Assembly: GCA_963757115.1 (NCBI GenBank)
Contig: CAVWQV010000001.1
Location: 1-64,000 of the forward strand
Source of the DNA: CAVWQV01 sp963757115
GTDB taxonomy: Bacteria > Pseudomonadota > Alphaproteobacteria > Acetobacterales > Acetobacteraceae
Length of the DNA stretch: 64,000 bases
Reading direction: 5' to 3'
Part shown: one piece after another, positions 9,799 through 18,862 of the stretch
Layout of the letters: every line of letters starts with the position of its first letter
Numbering within the stretch: the first letter of the stretch is position 1
Position numbers and translations under genes: made by a program
Notes under the pieces: generated by a model
What the model saw: the letters and a program-made list of their open reading frames with translations, nothing else
What the model was told of the DNA's origin: nothing
Database searches by the model: none

Positions 9799-9960
9799 AA
9801 CAGCTTGGAGAGGCTGCGGCCCTTGCAGCCGATCCGGCCGAAAGTAACGCGCGCCGTCCACAGCCCGAACAGGTCCTGGCCGGCTTCCACCCGCCACGAA
9901 CGATAGCGGTTCGCGGCCGGCGCGCAGGCCTGCATCTCAATCCGGATCACGTCCAGCAAT
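9799..9960 (-). pseudogene. Truncated inverted WGR-domain remnant
   Basis: Minus-strand translation gives MQACAPAANRYRSWRVEAGQ and DLFGLWTARVTFGRIG, clearly paralogous to the WGR protein encoded at 9297-9590. It then breaks off after KGRSLSKLF into the UvrD fragment read backwards. The C-terminal third of the domain is missing. Probably non-functional. Confidence 0.6.
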
Positions 9961-10296
9961 TCGGTACTCCCAAAAAGTCGCGGCGGCACCCGAGTCAACC
10001 ACGTCTGCCGGCCGACAGAAAAGGGCTGGTTGGTGGCCGGTTCGACTAATTGACTGATTGCGATTGTCACAATCTGATTTTTCGCCGGACCGCGCTCCGT
10101 TCGCGCGATCGGCTGATAGCGGTCCTCCGTCAGCAACGGAGATCGCCATGCAGTGTCATGCCCGCCTTGCCGGAGCCGTGCTGCTCCTCAGCCGAGCGGC
10201 CCTGGCACACGCCGCGATGCCAGTCCCGCCCAATCTTGGGCCGCCGATGCCGGCCCTCTCCGCCCAGGGGGCAGCCGCTACCGCTTGCGCCCGGCG

Positions 10297-10380
10297 CGCC
10301 GCAAGGGAGGCCGCTGTCGCGGCCGCCGCGGGCCAGCGCCATCGCGCAAGCGCGATGGGCCCGTCGGCGCCCTTGCCCCG
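10297..10380 (+). repeat. Leader inverted repeat, copy A (upstream of Toprim gene)
   Basis: GCAAGGG at 10301-10307 pairs with CCCTTGC at 10370-10376, followed by CCG. Inside lies a second hairpin, ATCGCGC-AA-GCGCGAT, also present in copy B. It sits about 40 bp before the start of the gene at 10419, same strand. One of six copies sharing the CGCAAGGG and GCCCTTGCCC cores. Confidence 0.65.
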
Positions 10381-10418
10381 CGCCGGCTTCGCGGTCGCCG
10401 GGAAGGGAGGCCGAGGTG

Positions 10419-11468
10419 ATGGGAAGCGCGGAAACGCGCCCGCACCCGGCCGGAACCGCAACCGGGAGCATCGTGACATGGCGGGCCAGGACTCCCGAGC
10501 TGGACCTGTTCAGGAATGGCGTGAGCTGCGCGGCGCTGCTGGAGCGCCTGCCGCCCCCCTGGCGGCTGGACAGGCGGGAGAGCACCCGCCGCGCCCTGAA
10601 ATACCGCCGCGGCGAAGGCGAGATCCTGATCGTCAACCATGACGGGCGCGGCTGGTGGGATCCGCACAGTGCAGCCAAGGGCGACGTGTTCGATCTCGTG
10701 CAGCACCTCGATCCCAGCCTGAATTTCGGCCAGGTGCGCCAGATCCTGCGCCCGTTCATCGGGCTGTCGTCCACCTACCCGGAACCCTCCGCTCGGCTTT
10801 CCACCGGCTTCGCCGGCGGAACCTTTGCCGGCTCCGCCCTGCGCACCCGCCGCGGCGCGGACGACACCAGGCCGGTCGCCGAGCGGTGGAACGTCAGGCC
10901 GCGGCTGCGCCCTGGCGCGCCGGCCTGGGAGTATCTGGCGATCGAGCGCCGCCTGACCGCCAAGGTGCTGATCGCGGCCGAGCGCGCCGACGCGGTGCGG
11001 CAAGGCGCCTATGGCAGCGCCTGGTTCGCGCACCGCGACGCTTCGGGCGCGGTCAGCCACGTCGAAATCCGCGGCCCCGACTTCAAAGGCTCGCTCCGGG
11101 GCGGCCGCAAGACACTGTTCCGGCTTCGGGGAAACGGGAACGCCAAGACGAGCCGGCTCGCGCTCACCGAGGCGCCGATTGACGCGCTCAGCCTCGCCGC
11201 GCTCGAGGATTTGCGACCTGACACGCTCTACGCGGCGACGGGAGGCGGCATGGGCCCGGGCACGGTGGAGGCGATCGAGCGTGCCCTAGCCGAGATCGCC
11301 GGCCTGCCAAGCGCCCAGCTGGACAGCGCGGTGGACGCCAATCGTGCCGGCGAACACTACGCCGACCGCCATGCCGAACTGGCCGCCGCCGCCGGCGTGC
11401 CGTTCGCGCGCTTGCCGCCGACGATCGGCATCGACTGGAACGACACGCTGAGGAGGAGGGGAATATGA
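10419..11468 (+). CDS. Toprim-domain protein (DUF3991/primase-like)
   Basis: About 349 residues. The N-terminal half (KYRRGEGEILIVNHDGRGWWDPH, then GDVFDLVQHLDPSLNFGQVR) matches the zinc-less primase-like DUF3991 segment of plasmid Toprim proteins. The C-terminal half has the Toprim-type LALTEAPIDALSLAAL with glutamate and a following glycine-rich ATGGGMG strand. Such proteins are replication or primase-like components of mobile elements. ATG 10419 is chosen over upstream starts because GAGG precedes it and the upstream sequence is the leader repeat. Its end overlaps a possible small frame at 11465. Confidence 0.7.
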   Translation: MGSAETRPHPAGTATGSIVTWRARTPELDLFRNGVSCAALLERLPPPWRLDRRESTRRALKYRRGEGEILIVNHDGRGWWDPHSAAKGDVFDLVQHLDPSLNFGQVRQILRPFIGLSSTYPEPSARLSTGFAGGTFAGSALRTRRGADDTRPVAERWNVRPRLRPGAPAWEYLAIERRLTAKVLIAAERADAVRQGAYGSAWFAHRDASGAVSHVEIRGPDFKGSLRGGRKTLFRLRGNGNAKTSRLALTEAPIDALSLAALEDLRPDTLYAATGGGMGPGTVEAIERALAEIAGLPSAQLDSAVDANRAGEHYADRHAELAAAAGVPFARLPPTIGIDWNDTLRRRGI

Positions 11469-11698
11469 CCTGCGAACGCGCCTGGATTCCGCTCCCCTCC
11501 AGCCGGCGCCTCGATGGGTTGCGTGCCTGCGAGCCGTGGCCCCCTAAGCTCGCGGAAAAGCAGTTCCTGCAGAAGCTGCAGGCGCTGCAAGCCATCGCGC
11601 GCTCGCCCGAGATATCACGGCGTGCAGCCGGCCGCCGCGCTGCCGAGCCATGCGGGACTCGCCTGACATGGCGCAGCATCCCGTGCTGGCGGGCTTGA
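11465..11698 (+). CDS. Possible small protein between Toprim and helicase genes
   Basis: Seventy-seven codons starting at ATG 11465, four bases into the end of the Toprim gene, with a strong GAGGAGGGG site before it. The middle, PPKLAEKQFLQKLQALQAI, could form a helix, but the C-terminus overlaps the helicase start and looks random. The ribosome site is the main argument for it; it may simply be a short or broken gene. Confidence 0.3.
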   Translation: MTCERAWIPLPSSRRLDGLRACEPWPPKLAEKQFLQKLQALQAIARSPEISRRAAGRRAAEPCGTRLTWRSIPCWRA

Positions 11699-13702
11699 CG
11701 TCGCAGCAGGCCATCGCGGCACAGCAATCAGGCGCGGTTCTGGTTCTCGCCGGCGCCGGCACCGGCAAGACCAAGACCCTGACGGCGGCGATCGGACACC
11801 GGATCGCGGTGCGGGGCGTCGCGCCCGCGCGCATCCTGGCGGTCACCTTCACCAACAAGGCGGCGGCCGAGATGGTCGGCCGCATCCGGGCCATGCTGGT
11901 AGGGGAGGGGGCGCCACACTGGGTCGGCACCTTCCACGGCCTCGGCGCGCGCCAGTTGCGCATCGAGCCGGAGGTCGCCGGGCTGCGGCCGGGGTTCGAT
12001 ATCCTCGACGCCGACGACAGCCGCCGCATGGTCAAGCGCATCATGAAGGCGATGCACCTCGCCGGCGGCGACGACCGCGGCGGGGAGGGCATCACGATCG
12101 GCCGCGATCCGCTGAAGGTGATGTGCAACCGGCTATCCAAGTTCAAGGACAGCCTGATCACCCCGGAGAACGCGCCCGCGCAGGTGGAGGCCATGATCGC
12201 CGCGGCCAGTCGCGACGGCACGCCGATCGACGCGAACGGCTTGCGGGCGAGCACCCGGGTCTATGCCGCCTATCAGCGGACCCTGCGCGACGCGAACGCC
12301 GCCGATTTCGGCGACCTGCTGCTGTGGCCGGCGCGGGCGATGCAGGTCAACGCGACCTACCGCGCACGTTGGGCCGGCCGTTTCGACGAAATCCTGGCGG
12401 ATGAATACCAGGACGTGAAATCATGCCCAGTATGTCTGGCTGCTGATGCTGGCCGCCGAACACGGCCGGATCTTCGCGGTCGGCGACGATGACCAGAGCG
12501 TCTACTCCTGGCGCGGATCGGATCTGGCCTACATCCGGCGGTTCACCAAAGACTTTCCCGGCGCGACGCAGATCAAGCTGGAGGAGAATTTCCGCTCGAC
12601 CGGCCACATCCTCGACGCCGCCAACGCGGTGATCGCGCGGGACCGCCTCCGGATCGGCAAGACGCTGTTCACCTGCAAGCCGGAAGGCGACCGCATCGAG
12701 GTGGTGACGTTCCGCAACGCCGAGGCCGAGGCGATCGGCGTCGTCGGCGAGATGCAGCGGCGACATGCCGAGGGCGTCGGCTGGGACCAGATGGCGGTGC
12801 TCTACCGCAGCAACGCCCTGTCGCGCGGCTTCGAGGAGGCGCTGATGCGGGCGCGCATCCCTTACGTGCTGGTCGGCGACGTGGGCTTCTACCAGCGCGC
12901 CGAGATCAAGGACACGCTGGCGCTGCTGCGGATCGCCGCCACCCCGGACGACAGGCAATCCGACGAGGCGCTCCGGCGCGTGATCAACGTGCCCGCCCGC
13001 GGCTTCGGCGGCAAGGCGATGGAGATCCTGGAGGCAGAAGCGGCGTGGCGTCAGGTGCCTTTGCTCGTCGCGCTGGAGACCGCCAACCTGCCGCCCAAGA
13101 CGCGATCGGCGGGGCTCGCCTTCGTCGATGCGGTGCGCGGCATCGGACGCGATCGCGCGGCCACGCTCGCCGACCAAATCTCGCTGCTGCTCGACGCGAC
13201 CGGCTACCGCGCCATGCTGCGCCAGAGCCGGGCGGAGACGACCGAGGGGCGGCTCGAGAACGTGCAGGAGCTGATCCAGCTCGCCGGCAGCTTTCACACC
13301 GCGCGCGAGCTGCTCGACCACGCGGCGCTGTCCACCGGCGGCCCGCACGAAGACGCGACCGAGCGGGTGCGGCTGATGACCCTGCACAAGGGCAAGGGGC
13401 TGGAGTTCGGCCACGTCTTCCTGCCGGCCTGGGAGGCGGGAAGTTTCCCACCCGACTATGGCGACCACGCCGAAGAGCGGCGGCTCGCTTATGTGGGGAT
13501 CACCCGCGGCATGCGGCGCGTCACCATCACGCATTGCGAGTACCGCCGCGGCTACACGATGCCGTCCTGCTTCCTCGACGACATTCCGGCGCAGCACCGT
13601 GTCGCCGGCTGGCTGCGCGGGCCCGCCGCATCGGCCTCGCCGCGGTCCCGCATGGCCGCCACGCACGCTCTCAGCGGGGCCGAATTGCTGCGCCGGTTTT
13701 AG
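11650..13702 (+). CDS. UvrD/PcrA-type ATP-dependent DNA helicase, one frameshift
   Basis: All superfamily 1 motifs are visible: I LAGAGTGKTKT, Ia TFTNKAAAEM, II DEYQD, III AVGDDDQSVYSWRG, IV EENFRST, V MTLHKGKGLEF, VI YVGITRGMRRV. A single +1 shift near 12421 (AAA where two A are expected) separates motif II from motif III; with it removed the product is about 683 residues, normal for UvrD/PcrA relatives. Start could be 11650 or 11668 (MAQHPVLAGLT). The enzyme would unwind DNA 3'-5' during element replication or repair. A fragment of a related gene lies at 9690. Confidence 0.8.
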
Positions 13703-13766
13703 GCGCCGACATGCAGCGGCGCAGTGAGCCAAGCATCGGCTCGGGACATGCCGCTTGCGCGGCCGC

Positions 13767-13889
13767 CGCCGCAAGGGTGCGTCGCGCTGCGCGCTCCCGT
13801 GCCGGGCACCCAACGCGGAGACACCCATCGCGCACGCGCGATGGGGCCCGTCAGCGCGTTGGGACCCGCCCGCGCACGCCCTTGCCCCG
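13767..13889 (+). repeat. Leader inverted repeat, copy B (upstream of nrdJ)
   Basis: GCAAGGG at 13771-13777 pairs with CCCTTGC at 13879-13885. The loop holds an ATCGCGC-AC-GCGCGAT hairpin as in copy A. Flanks (CCGCTTGCGC before, GCGAAGCGGCC after) are shared with copy C. Lies between the helicase stop and the nrdJ start. Confidence 0.65.
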
Positions 13890-13945
13890 CCGGCCGCGAA
13901 GCGGCCCCGGGCTGGGATCGGAAGATCATAGAGCAGGAGCCTGTC

Positions 13946-16243
13946 ATGGACATGCAGATCGTTGAGACGGAAACCGCCGACCGAACCGCGCAACTTTCGC
14001 AGGCCGCGCGGATCGCGCCGATCTCGCTTCAGATCTGGGACGCGAAGTATCGCCTGAAGGCGCTGGACGGCACGCCGATCGACCTCACCATCGAGGACAG
14101 CTGGCGTCGCGTCGCGCGGACGCTCGCGGCCGCCGAGCGCGACCCGGCCACGTGGGAGCCGGTGTTTTACGAGGCGCTGTCCGAATTCCGCTTCCTGCCA
14201 GCCGGCCGCATCCTGTCCGGGGCGGGGACCAACCGCCGGGTGACATTGTTCAACTGTTTCGTCATGGGCGACATCGCCGATGATCTCGGCAGCATCTTCG
14301 CGCATCTGCGCGAGGCCGCGCTGACCATGCAGCAGGGCGGCGGCATCGGCTACGATTTTTCGTCGTTGCGGCCAAAGGGCGCGCCCGTGAAGGGCGTGGG
14401 AGCGGACGCCTCCGGGCCGCTGTCCTTCATGGACGTCTGGAATAGTGCCTGCAACACCATCATGTCGGCTGGCGCACGGCGCGGCGCGATGATGGCGACG
14501 ATGCGCTGCGACCATCCCGACATCGAGGCGTTCATCGTCGCCAAACGCGAGCCGGGGCGGCTGCGTAACTTCAATCTCTCGGTGCTGGTCACCGACCCGT
14601 TCATGCAGGCCGTCGAGGCGGACGGCGACTGGCCGCTGACGTTCGAGGGGCGCGTCTGGCGCACGGTGCAGGCGCGCGCGCTGTGGGACAGCATCACCCG
14701 CGCGACTTACGACTGCGCCGAACCCGGCGTGATCTTCATCGATCGCATCAACGCCCGGAACAACCTGGCGTACTGCGAAACGATCCACGCGACCAATCCG
14801 TGCGGCGAGCAGCCGCTGCCGCCCTACGGTGCCTGCCTGCTCGGCTCGATCAACCTGGCGCGGCTGGTGCGCCAGCCCTTCACCCCGGACGCCCACATCG
14901 ATCCGGACGAACTCTCCAATCTCGTGTCGGTCGCGGTCCGCATGATGGACAACACGATCGACGTCTCGGGCTTTCCGCTGGAGGAGCAGCGGCACGAGGC
15001 ACAGTCGAAGCGCCGCATCGGTCTCGGTATGACGGGGCTGGCCGACGCGCTGATGCTGACCGGGCTGCGCTATGGCTCGGAGGACGCGGCGCGCCAGGCG
15101 CGCGTCTGGGCGGGATGGATCGAGCGCGCCGCCTATCTCGCCTCGGCGCACCTCGCTTGCGAGAAAGGCGCGTTCCCGCTGTTCGATCGGGACGCCTATC
15201 TCGCCGGCGAGACCGTGCGCGGGCTGGACCGAGACGTGCGCGCGCTGATCGCCAAGCACGGCGTCCGCAACGGGCTGCTGACCTCGGTCGCGCCGACCGG
15301 GACGATCTCGCTCCTGGCCGACAACGTGTCGTCCGGCGTCGAGCCGGTGTTCGCGCACAGCTACACCCGCAAGGTGCGGGAATCGGACGGATCGACACGG
15401 GAAGAGGAGGTATCCGATCACGCCGTGCGGCTCTACCGGACGATGTTCGGGGCCGAGGCGCAACTGCCCGACCATTTCGTGACGGCGCAGGACCTGACGC
15501 CAGCCGAACACATCCGGATGCAGGCGGCGGTGCAGGCGCATGTGGACAGCGCGATCAGCAAGACCGTGAACGTCCCGGAAGAGATCAGCTTCGAGGCGTT
15601 TCAGGCGGTCTATCTCGATGCCTACCGGAGCGGCTGCAAGGGCTGCACCACCTATCGGCCGAACGCGATCACCGGCTCGGTGCTGGAGGTGAAGCCGATC
15701 GAGACCGCGCCCGCCGCGCCGACGGCCGGCGACCTGACCCAGCGCACCGAGAAACTGACCGGTGCGACCTACAAGCTGCGCTGGCCGGACAGCGAGCACG
15801 CGATCTACGTCACGATCAATGACATCGAGCAGGACGGCGTGCGCCGGCCCTTCGAGGTGTTCGTCAACTCCAAGAACCTGGAACACTACGCCTGGGTGGT
15901 CGCGCTCACGCGCATGATCAGCGCGGTGTTCCGCCGCGGCGGCGAGGTCGCGTTCGTGGCCGAGGAACTGAAGCAGGTGTTCGACCCACGCGGCGGGCAG
16001 TGGAGCAACGGCCGCTACGTGCCCTCACTGGTCGCGGCGATCGGCGATATCCTCGAACGGCACATGATCGAGACCGGCTTTCTGAGCAGGCCCGATCTCA
16101 CGGGGAGCATCGCCCCGCCCGCCGCCCGAAGCGCGAACACCGTCACCCATGTCGGCCCACTCTGTCCGAAATGCAGCCAGCCGGGGCTTGTCAGGGAAGC
16201 GAACTGCCTGGCTTGCCGGCACTGCGGATGGTCGAAATGCTGA
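13946..16243 (+). CDS. nrdJ: Vitamin B12-dependent ribonucleotide reductase (class II)
   Basis: 765 residues. The N-terminal FLPAGRILSGAGT, the substrate-channel FNCFVMG, the QGGGIGYDFSSLRP loop, the ATNPCGEQPL active-site strand with its cysteine, and the PTGTISLLADNVSSGVEPVF stretch are diagnostic of adenosylcobalamin-dependent reductases. GCKGCTTYRPN follows near residue 565, and a C-terminal four-cysteine ribbon (CPKC, then CLACRHCGWSKC) ends the protein. It converts ribonucleotides to deoxyribonucleotides without oxygen or a second subunit. Start ATG 13946 has AGGAG eight bases upstream. No cobalamin riboswitch is recognisable; the leader is repeat copy B. Carriage on a mobile block suggests independent dNTP supply for element replication. 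Confidence 0.92.
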   Translation: MDMQIVETETADRTAQLSQAARIAPISLQIWDAKYRLKALDGTPIDLTIEDSWRRVARTLAAAERDPATWEPVFYEALSEFRFLPAGRILSGAGTNRRVTLFNCFVMGDIADDLGSIFAHLREAALTMQQGGGIGYDFSSLRPKGAPVKGVGADASGPLSFMDVWNSACNTIMSAGARRGAMMATMRCDHPDIEAFIVAKREPGRLRNFNLSVLVTDPFMQAVEADGDWPLTFEGRVWRTVQARALWDSITRATYDCAEPGVIFIDRINARNNLAYCETIHATNPCGEQPLPPYGACLLGSINLARLVRQPFTPDAHIDPDELSNLVSVAVRMMDNTIDVSGFPLEEQRHEAQSKRRIGLGMTGLADALMLTGLRYGSEDAARQARVWAGWIERAAYLASAHLACEKGAFPLFDRDAYLAGETVRGLDRDVRALIAKHGVRNGLLTSVAPTGTISLLADNVSSGVEPVFAHSYTRKVRESDGSTREEEVSDHAVRLYRTMFGAEAQLPDHFVTAQDLTPAEHIRMQAAVQAHVDSAISKTVNVPEEISFEAFQAVYLDAYRSGCKGCTTYRPNAITGSVLEVKPIETAPAAPTAGDLTQRTEKLTGATYKLRWPDSEHAIYVTINDIEQDGVRRPFEVFVNSKNLEHYAWVVALTRMISAVFRRGGEVAFVAEELKQVFDPRGGQWSNGRYVPSLVAAIGDILERHMIETGFLSRPDLTGSIAPPAARSANTVTHVGPLCPKCSQPGLVREANCLACRHCGWSKC

Positions 16244-16264
16244 CATCCGCCGCCCGACCTGACC

Positions 16265-16564
16265 TTGCACGCCGCCGCGGCCCGGCGCGACGGCGCGGCT
16301 GCCCCGGAGCCGGGAAGTCTGGCGGAGTACGACGCGCGGCGCTGCGCGGTGTGCGGCGGGCGCTATCCGTCGTTCGGCTTCGGGTGTCCGCTCACGGCCG
16401 ATGGCGGCGTGGTCTGGGCTTGTGGCACGCACCGCCATGAGGTCGAGCGAAAGGTGAGCGGGGTGAGCCGGATGGCGCCGGCGCCATCTGAGCCTCATGA
16501 GCCGGCCAGAGCATCCGCCCTCCCCGAAGACAGCGGCGAGCAATTGCAACTTTCGTTTTTCTGA
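16265..16564 (+). CDS. Small cysteine-rich hypothetical protein
   Basis: About 99 residues from a TTG start. The core RRCAVCGGRYPSFGFGCPLTADGG and WACGTHR has Cys-x2-Cys, a further Cys and Cys-x-x-His, suggesting one zinc site. The C-terminus is Ser/Pro/Glu-rich and ends LQLSFF. It begins about 20 bp after nrdJ on the same strand. No better start is available in frame, so the true start is uncertain. Confidence 0.45.
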   Translation: MHAAAARRDGAAAPEPGSLAEYDARRCAVCGGRYPSFGFGCPLTADGGVVWACGTHRHEVERKVSGVSRMAPAPSEPHEPARASALPEDSGEQLQLSFF

Positions 16565-16632
16565 ACAGGGCTTCACCAACCTCCCGAATTTGAGTGTCGG
16601 CAAAGAACGAACTTTGCCGCTTGCGCCTCCGC

Positions 16633-16687
16633 CGCCGCAAGGGTGCGGCGCGCTGCGCGCGCCCGTGCTGCGCACGCCCTTGCCCCG
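16633..16687 (+). repeat. Leader inverted repeat, copy C
   Basis: GCAAGGG at 16637-16643 pairs with CCCTTGC at 16677-16683 across 33 bases. Its flanks CCGCTTGCGC and CGCGAAGCGGCC match copy B closely. It precedes the small gene pair at 16753 and 16893. Confidence 0.65.
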
Positions 16688-16752
16688 TCGTCGCGAAGCG
16701 GCCGGCGGGAGGGGTCTTCAGGTGGAAAACTCAGCAAGGAGGAATGGGACGG

Positions 16753-16896
16753 ATGAGGGTATTCGCGCAAAGCGTTGCGATCGCCGCAGGAAGCATCTTC
16801 GTCGCACTGGCGCTGTACGCGCTGCTTGCGCTGCCGGGGCTGGTATCCGATCGCGACAGCACCGCCCCGCTGCAGGCCTGGCCGGTGCAGCGATGA
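16753..16896 (+). CDS. Small single-pass membrane protein
   Basis: Forty-seven residues; residues 5-32 (AQSVAIAAGSIFVALALYAL and onward) form one transmembrane helix, so probably an inner-membrane peptide. ATG 16753 is preferred over 16744 because the AAGGAGG site at 16736-16742 is ten bases from it and only one base from the other. The stop overlaps the next start as ATGA, so the two are coupled. Function unknown. Confidence 0.5.
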   Translation: MRVFAQSVAIAAGSIFVALALYALLALPGLVSDRDSTAPLQAWPVQR

Positions 16897-17093
16897 AGGA
16901 CGACACCGAGAAGCCACGCGTGCCCAAGCGGTATTTCGTCTACGCCTACCGGCACCGCTTCAACGTCTCGTGCGCGGCGTGTTGCTGGCTTTGCCAGGGT
17001 TCCTATCGGACCCGCACCGAAGCCGAGGCCCATCTTGAGCGACTCACCGCGGCGGGCGATCGCGCCAAGATCACCTTCGAGGATGACGTCTGA
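16893..17093 (+). CDS. Small cysteine-containing hypothetical protein
   Basis: Sixty-six residues. After a basic start (KPRVPKRYFVYAYRHRF) comes CAACCWLC, four cysteines in eight residues, then an acidic helix (TRTEAEAHLERLTAAGDRA). The cysteines could bind metal or form disulfides. It overlaps the preceding membrane peptide gene by four bases, which supports both being real. No family assigned. Confidence 0.5.
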   Translation: MKDDTEKPRVPKRYFVYAYRHRFNVSCAACCWLCQGSYRTRTEAEAHLERLTAAGDRAKITFEDDV

Positions 17094-17210
17094 CCTTAGG
17101 CCGCCGGCAGCGCAGGACCGGCAACACGCGGCCGCCCACAGACGACTGACCGCGACAGACCGACAACACGCGCGTCACCCCGGCGCGCTGTGAAATCCAG
17201 GAGATCGACG

Positions 17211-17735
17211 ATGCAAGACACTGGCGGCAGCGATGCCGATCGGGCGAAACTGGCGGCCGACATCGCGGCGAGCCGCGCGGAAATGGAGGCCAGGATGGCG
17301 GCCTACGAGGCGAAGTGGGACGCGTTCCGGCAGCGCGAGGCGGAACTGCTGCCGGGCAACAGGGCCGCGCTGTTTGCCGCCCTCGCCGGCGCCGGAGTTG
17401 CCAGGGTCGTCGTCGCGTTCGACGGCAGCGGCAATTCCGGCCAGATCGAATCTGTCACGGCGTACGACGCCGAGGACCGCGAGATCGCCATCCCGATGAC
17501 CCAGATCGAAATCCGTGAGACCGCCTTCGAGAGCGAGGAGGTGTCAGTCTCGCCGCGAAGCGCTGACGAAGTCGTCGAGATCATGGCCTACAAGTTTCTC
17601 GAGCAGACGCACAATGGCTGGGAAGAAAACGAAGGGGCGTATGGTGAGTTCGTCTTCACCGTCGCCGACCAGTCGATCCGCCTCGAGTACAACGAGCGCT
17701 ACACCGATACCCACTGCCACGAACACAAGTTCTGA
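17211..17735 (+). CDS. DUF6878-type protein
   Basis: 174 residues. An N-terminal helix (AKLAADIAASRAEMEARMAAYEAK) is followed by a beta-rich domain containing VVVAFDGSGNSGQIESV and, near the C-terminus, NGWEENEGAYGEFVFTVADQ and LEYNERYTDTHCHEHKF. These phrases recur in DUF6878 proteins carried by plasmids and integrative elements, including the final acidic/His residues. Start ATG 17211 has AGGAG eight bases upstream. Role unknown; the gene commonly travels with ArdC and the large methylase-helicase, as it does here. Confidence 0.65.
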   Translation: MQDTGGSDADRAKLAADIAASRAEMEARMAAYEAKWDAFRQREAELLPGNRAALFAALAGAGVARVVVAFDGSGNSGQIESVTAYDAEDREIAIPMTQIEIRETAFESEEVSVSPRSADEVVEIMAYKFLEQTHNGWEENEGAYGEFVFTVADQSIRLEYNERYTDTHCHEHKF

Positions 17736-17746
17736 GGGAGGCGATC

Positions 17747-18256
17747 ATGGCGCACAGCTACCATCACGCGGTCTCGTCTGCGCGCAAATGGGGCGGCACG
17801 CCGGATGACTACCTGGCGGTCCACACATGGATCGACCGATCGAAGGAAATGATCGCCGACTTCCGGCATCGCGCGCTCCGGCATCACGCGGAGGATGTGT
17901 TTATGGCCGAAACGATCTTCGGCACGGTGCTGATCGTCTCGACCGGGCGTGTGGTGCCGGTCCGCTTGATCGCAGAACAGCACATCATGGAAGACCTCGG
18001 CCGCATCCCGTCCTTCGCGGATTGGATGCGGTGCATCCGGCCCGAACCGTGGATGGGGCGAGTCGGGCACATGCCGACCAATGATGATGGTCACGATCGC
18101 GGCGGTGGATCATGCGTGACCGGGAATTTCTTGCGCGAACGCTGCGCAGCATCCGTGACGAAGGCGGCGGCATCGCAACCAACCAACCGCGCGGCTGCAG
18201 CTACCCATGGGCCGCGGGCTGCACGCCGCTCAATGGACAGGCGGTGCGGGACCTGA
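17747..18256 (+). CDS. DUF6915-type protein with extended C-terminus
   Basis: The first 105 residues (HSYHHAVSSARKWGGTPDDY, then FRHRALRHHAEDVF, GRVVPVRLIAEQHI, EDLGRIPSFADWM) match the His-rich DUF6915 family found beside DUF6878. The frame continues 60 residues further as low-complexity sequence and overlaps the next gene by 145 bases, so the original stop was probably lost by a shift near 18075. Start ATG 17747 follows GGAGG by a few bases, 11 bp after the preceding stop, indicating an operon. Confidence 0.6.
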   Translation: MAHSYHHAVSSARKWGGTPDDYLAVHTWIDRSKEMIADFRHRALRHHAEDVFMAETIFGTVLIVSTGRVVPVRLIAEQHIMEDLGRIPSFADWMRCIRPEPWMGRVGHMPTNDDGHDRGGGSCVTGNFLRERCAASVTKAAASQPTNRAAAATHGPRAARRSMDRRCGT

Positions 18257-18342
18257 TCGCCGACGGTTGGCTGCGATTTGCGCCGAACGGCGACCTGCGC
18301 ATCGACGGCTGGCCGCGCTTCGCGGACGACAATACCGACTGA
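18112..18342 (+). CDS. Small hypothetical protein
   Basis: Seventy-six residues (MRDREFLARTLRSIRDEGGG, then LNGQAVRDLIADGWLRFAPNGDLRIDGW). The pattern of two helices followed by a beta hairpin around NGDLRIDGW suggests a small winged-helix-like fold. It overlaps the extended tail of the preceding frame, which is more likely the artefact. Family unknown. Confidence 0.45.
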   Translation: MRDREFLARTLRSIRDEGGGIATNQPRGCSYPWAAGCTPLNGQAVRDLIADGWLRFAPNGDLRIDGWPRFADDNTD

Positions 18343-18421
18343 CGCGATCTGTCCGCCCCGTTTCCAATCGACCCGTCCCAGGACCCGCCCCGAGCGGGTC
18401 TTTGCACATCCGGAGGACGCC

Positions 18422-18862
18422 GTGGCCGACTACTACACACAGTTTTCCTGCATCTTCCAGGTCGGCTCCGCCGAGAACGCGGCGAAGGCCGACGACATCC
18501 GCGGCGAACTCGCCGCCGAGCTCGATCGTCGCGAAGGCGCCACCCTCGGGTTCGCAATGCAGGTGGACCACAAGTCCCGTCCGGGCGCGCTGTGGATCGG
18601 CAGCGACGAATGTGGCGAGCCGGAGCACGTCATCCAATTCGTTCTGCGCTGCGCGGAGGCGTTGGACCTCACCGGCCTGTGGGGATTCACCTGGAGCCTG
18701 TGTTGCAGCAGGCCTCGTTTGGATGCCTTCGGCGGCGGCGCGCGGATTATTGACCTCGGCAAGCGGCAATCCATCGATTGGATCGATTGCGCTGAGTGGG
18801 TCGCCGGCCGAACGAGCGAGAAGCCCACATCGCCAACAACCGAGCAGGAGACCGCGCCATGA
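18422..18862 (+). CDS. Conserved mobile-element hypothetical protein
   Basis: 146 residues from GTG 18422, which has GGAGG five bases upstream. The N-terminus MADYYTQFSCIF and the later WGFTWSLCCSRPRLDAFGGG resemble a widespread plasmid/ICE hypothetical family whose hallmark is Trp-Ser-x-x-Cys-Ser-x-Pro-Arg-x-Asp-Ala-x-Gly-Gly. Probably a small alpha/beta protein. Its stop overlaps the next start as CCATGA. Function not known. Confidence 0.55.
   Translation: MADYYTQFSCIFQVGSAENAAKADDIRGELAAELDRREGATLGFAMQVDHKSRPGALWIGSDECGEPEHVIQFVLRCAEALDLTGLWGFTWSLCCSRPRLDAFGGGARIIDLGKRQSIDWIDCAEWVAGRTSEKPTSPTTEQETAP

Noticed and set aside
13703..13945. Cobalamin riboswitch before nrdJ
   Set aside because: No recognisable B12-box or pseudoknot pattern; the region is taken up by the leader repeat.
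12347..15886. 1179-codon minus-strand open frame
   Set aside because: Antisense to the helicase 3' end and nrdJ, which have full family motifs; GC-rich DNA keeps the opposite frame free of stops and its sequence matches no protein pattern.
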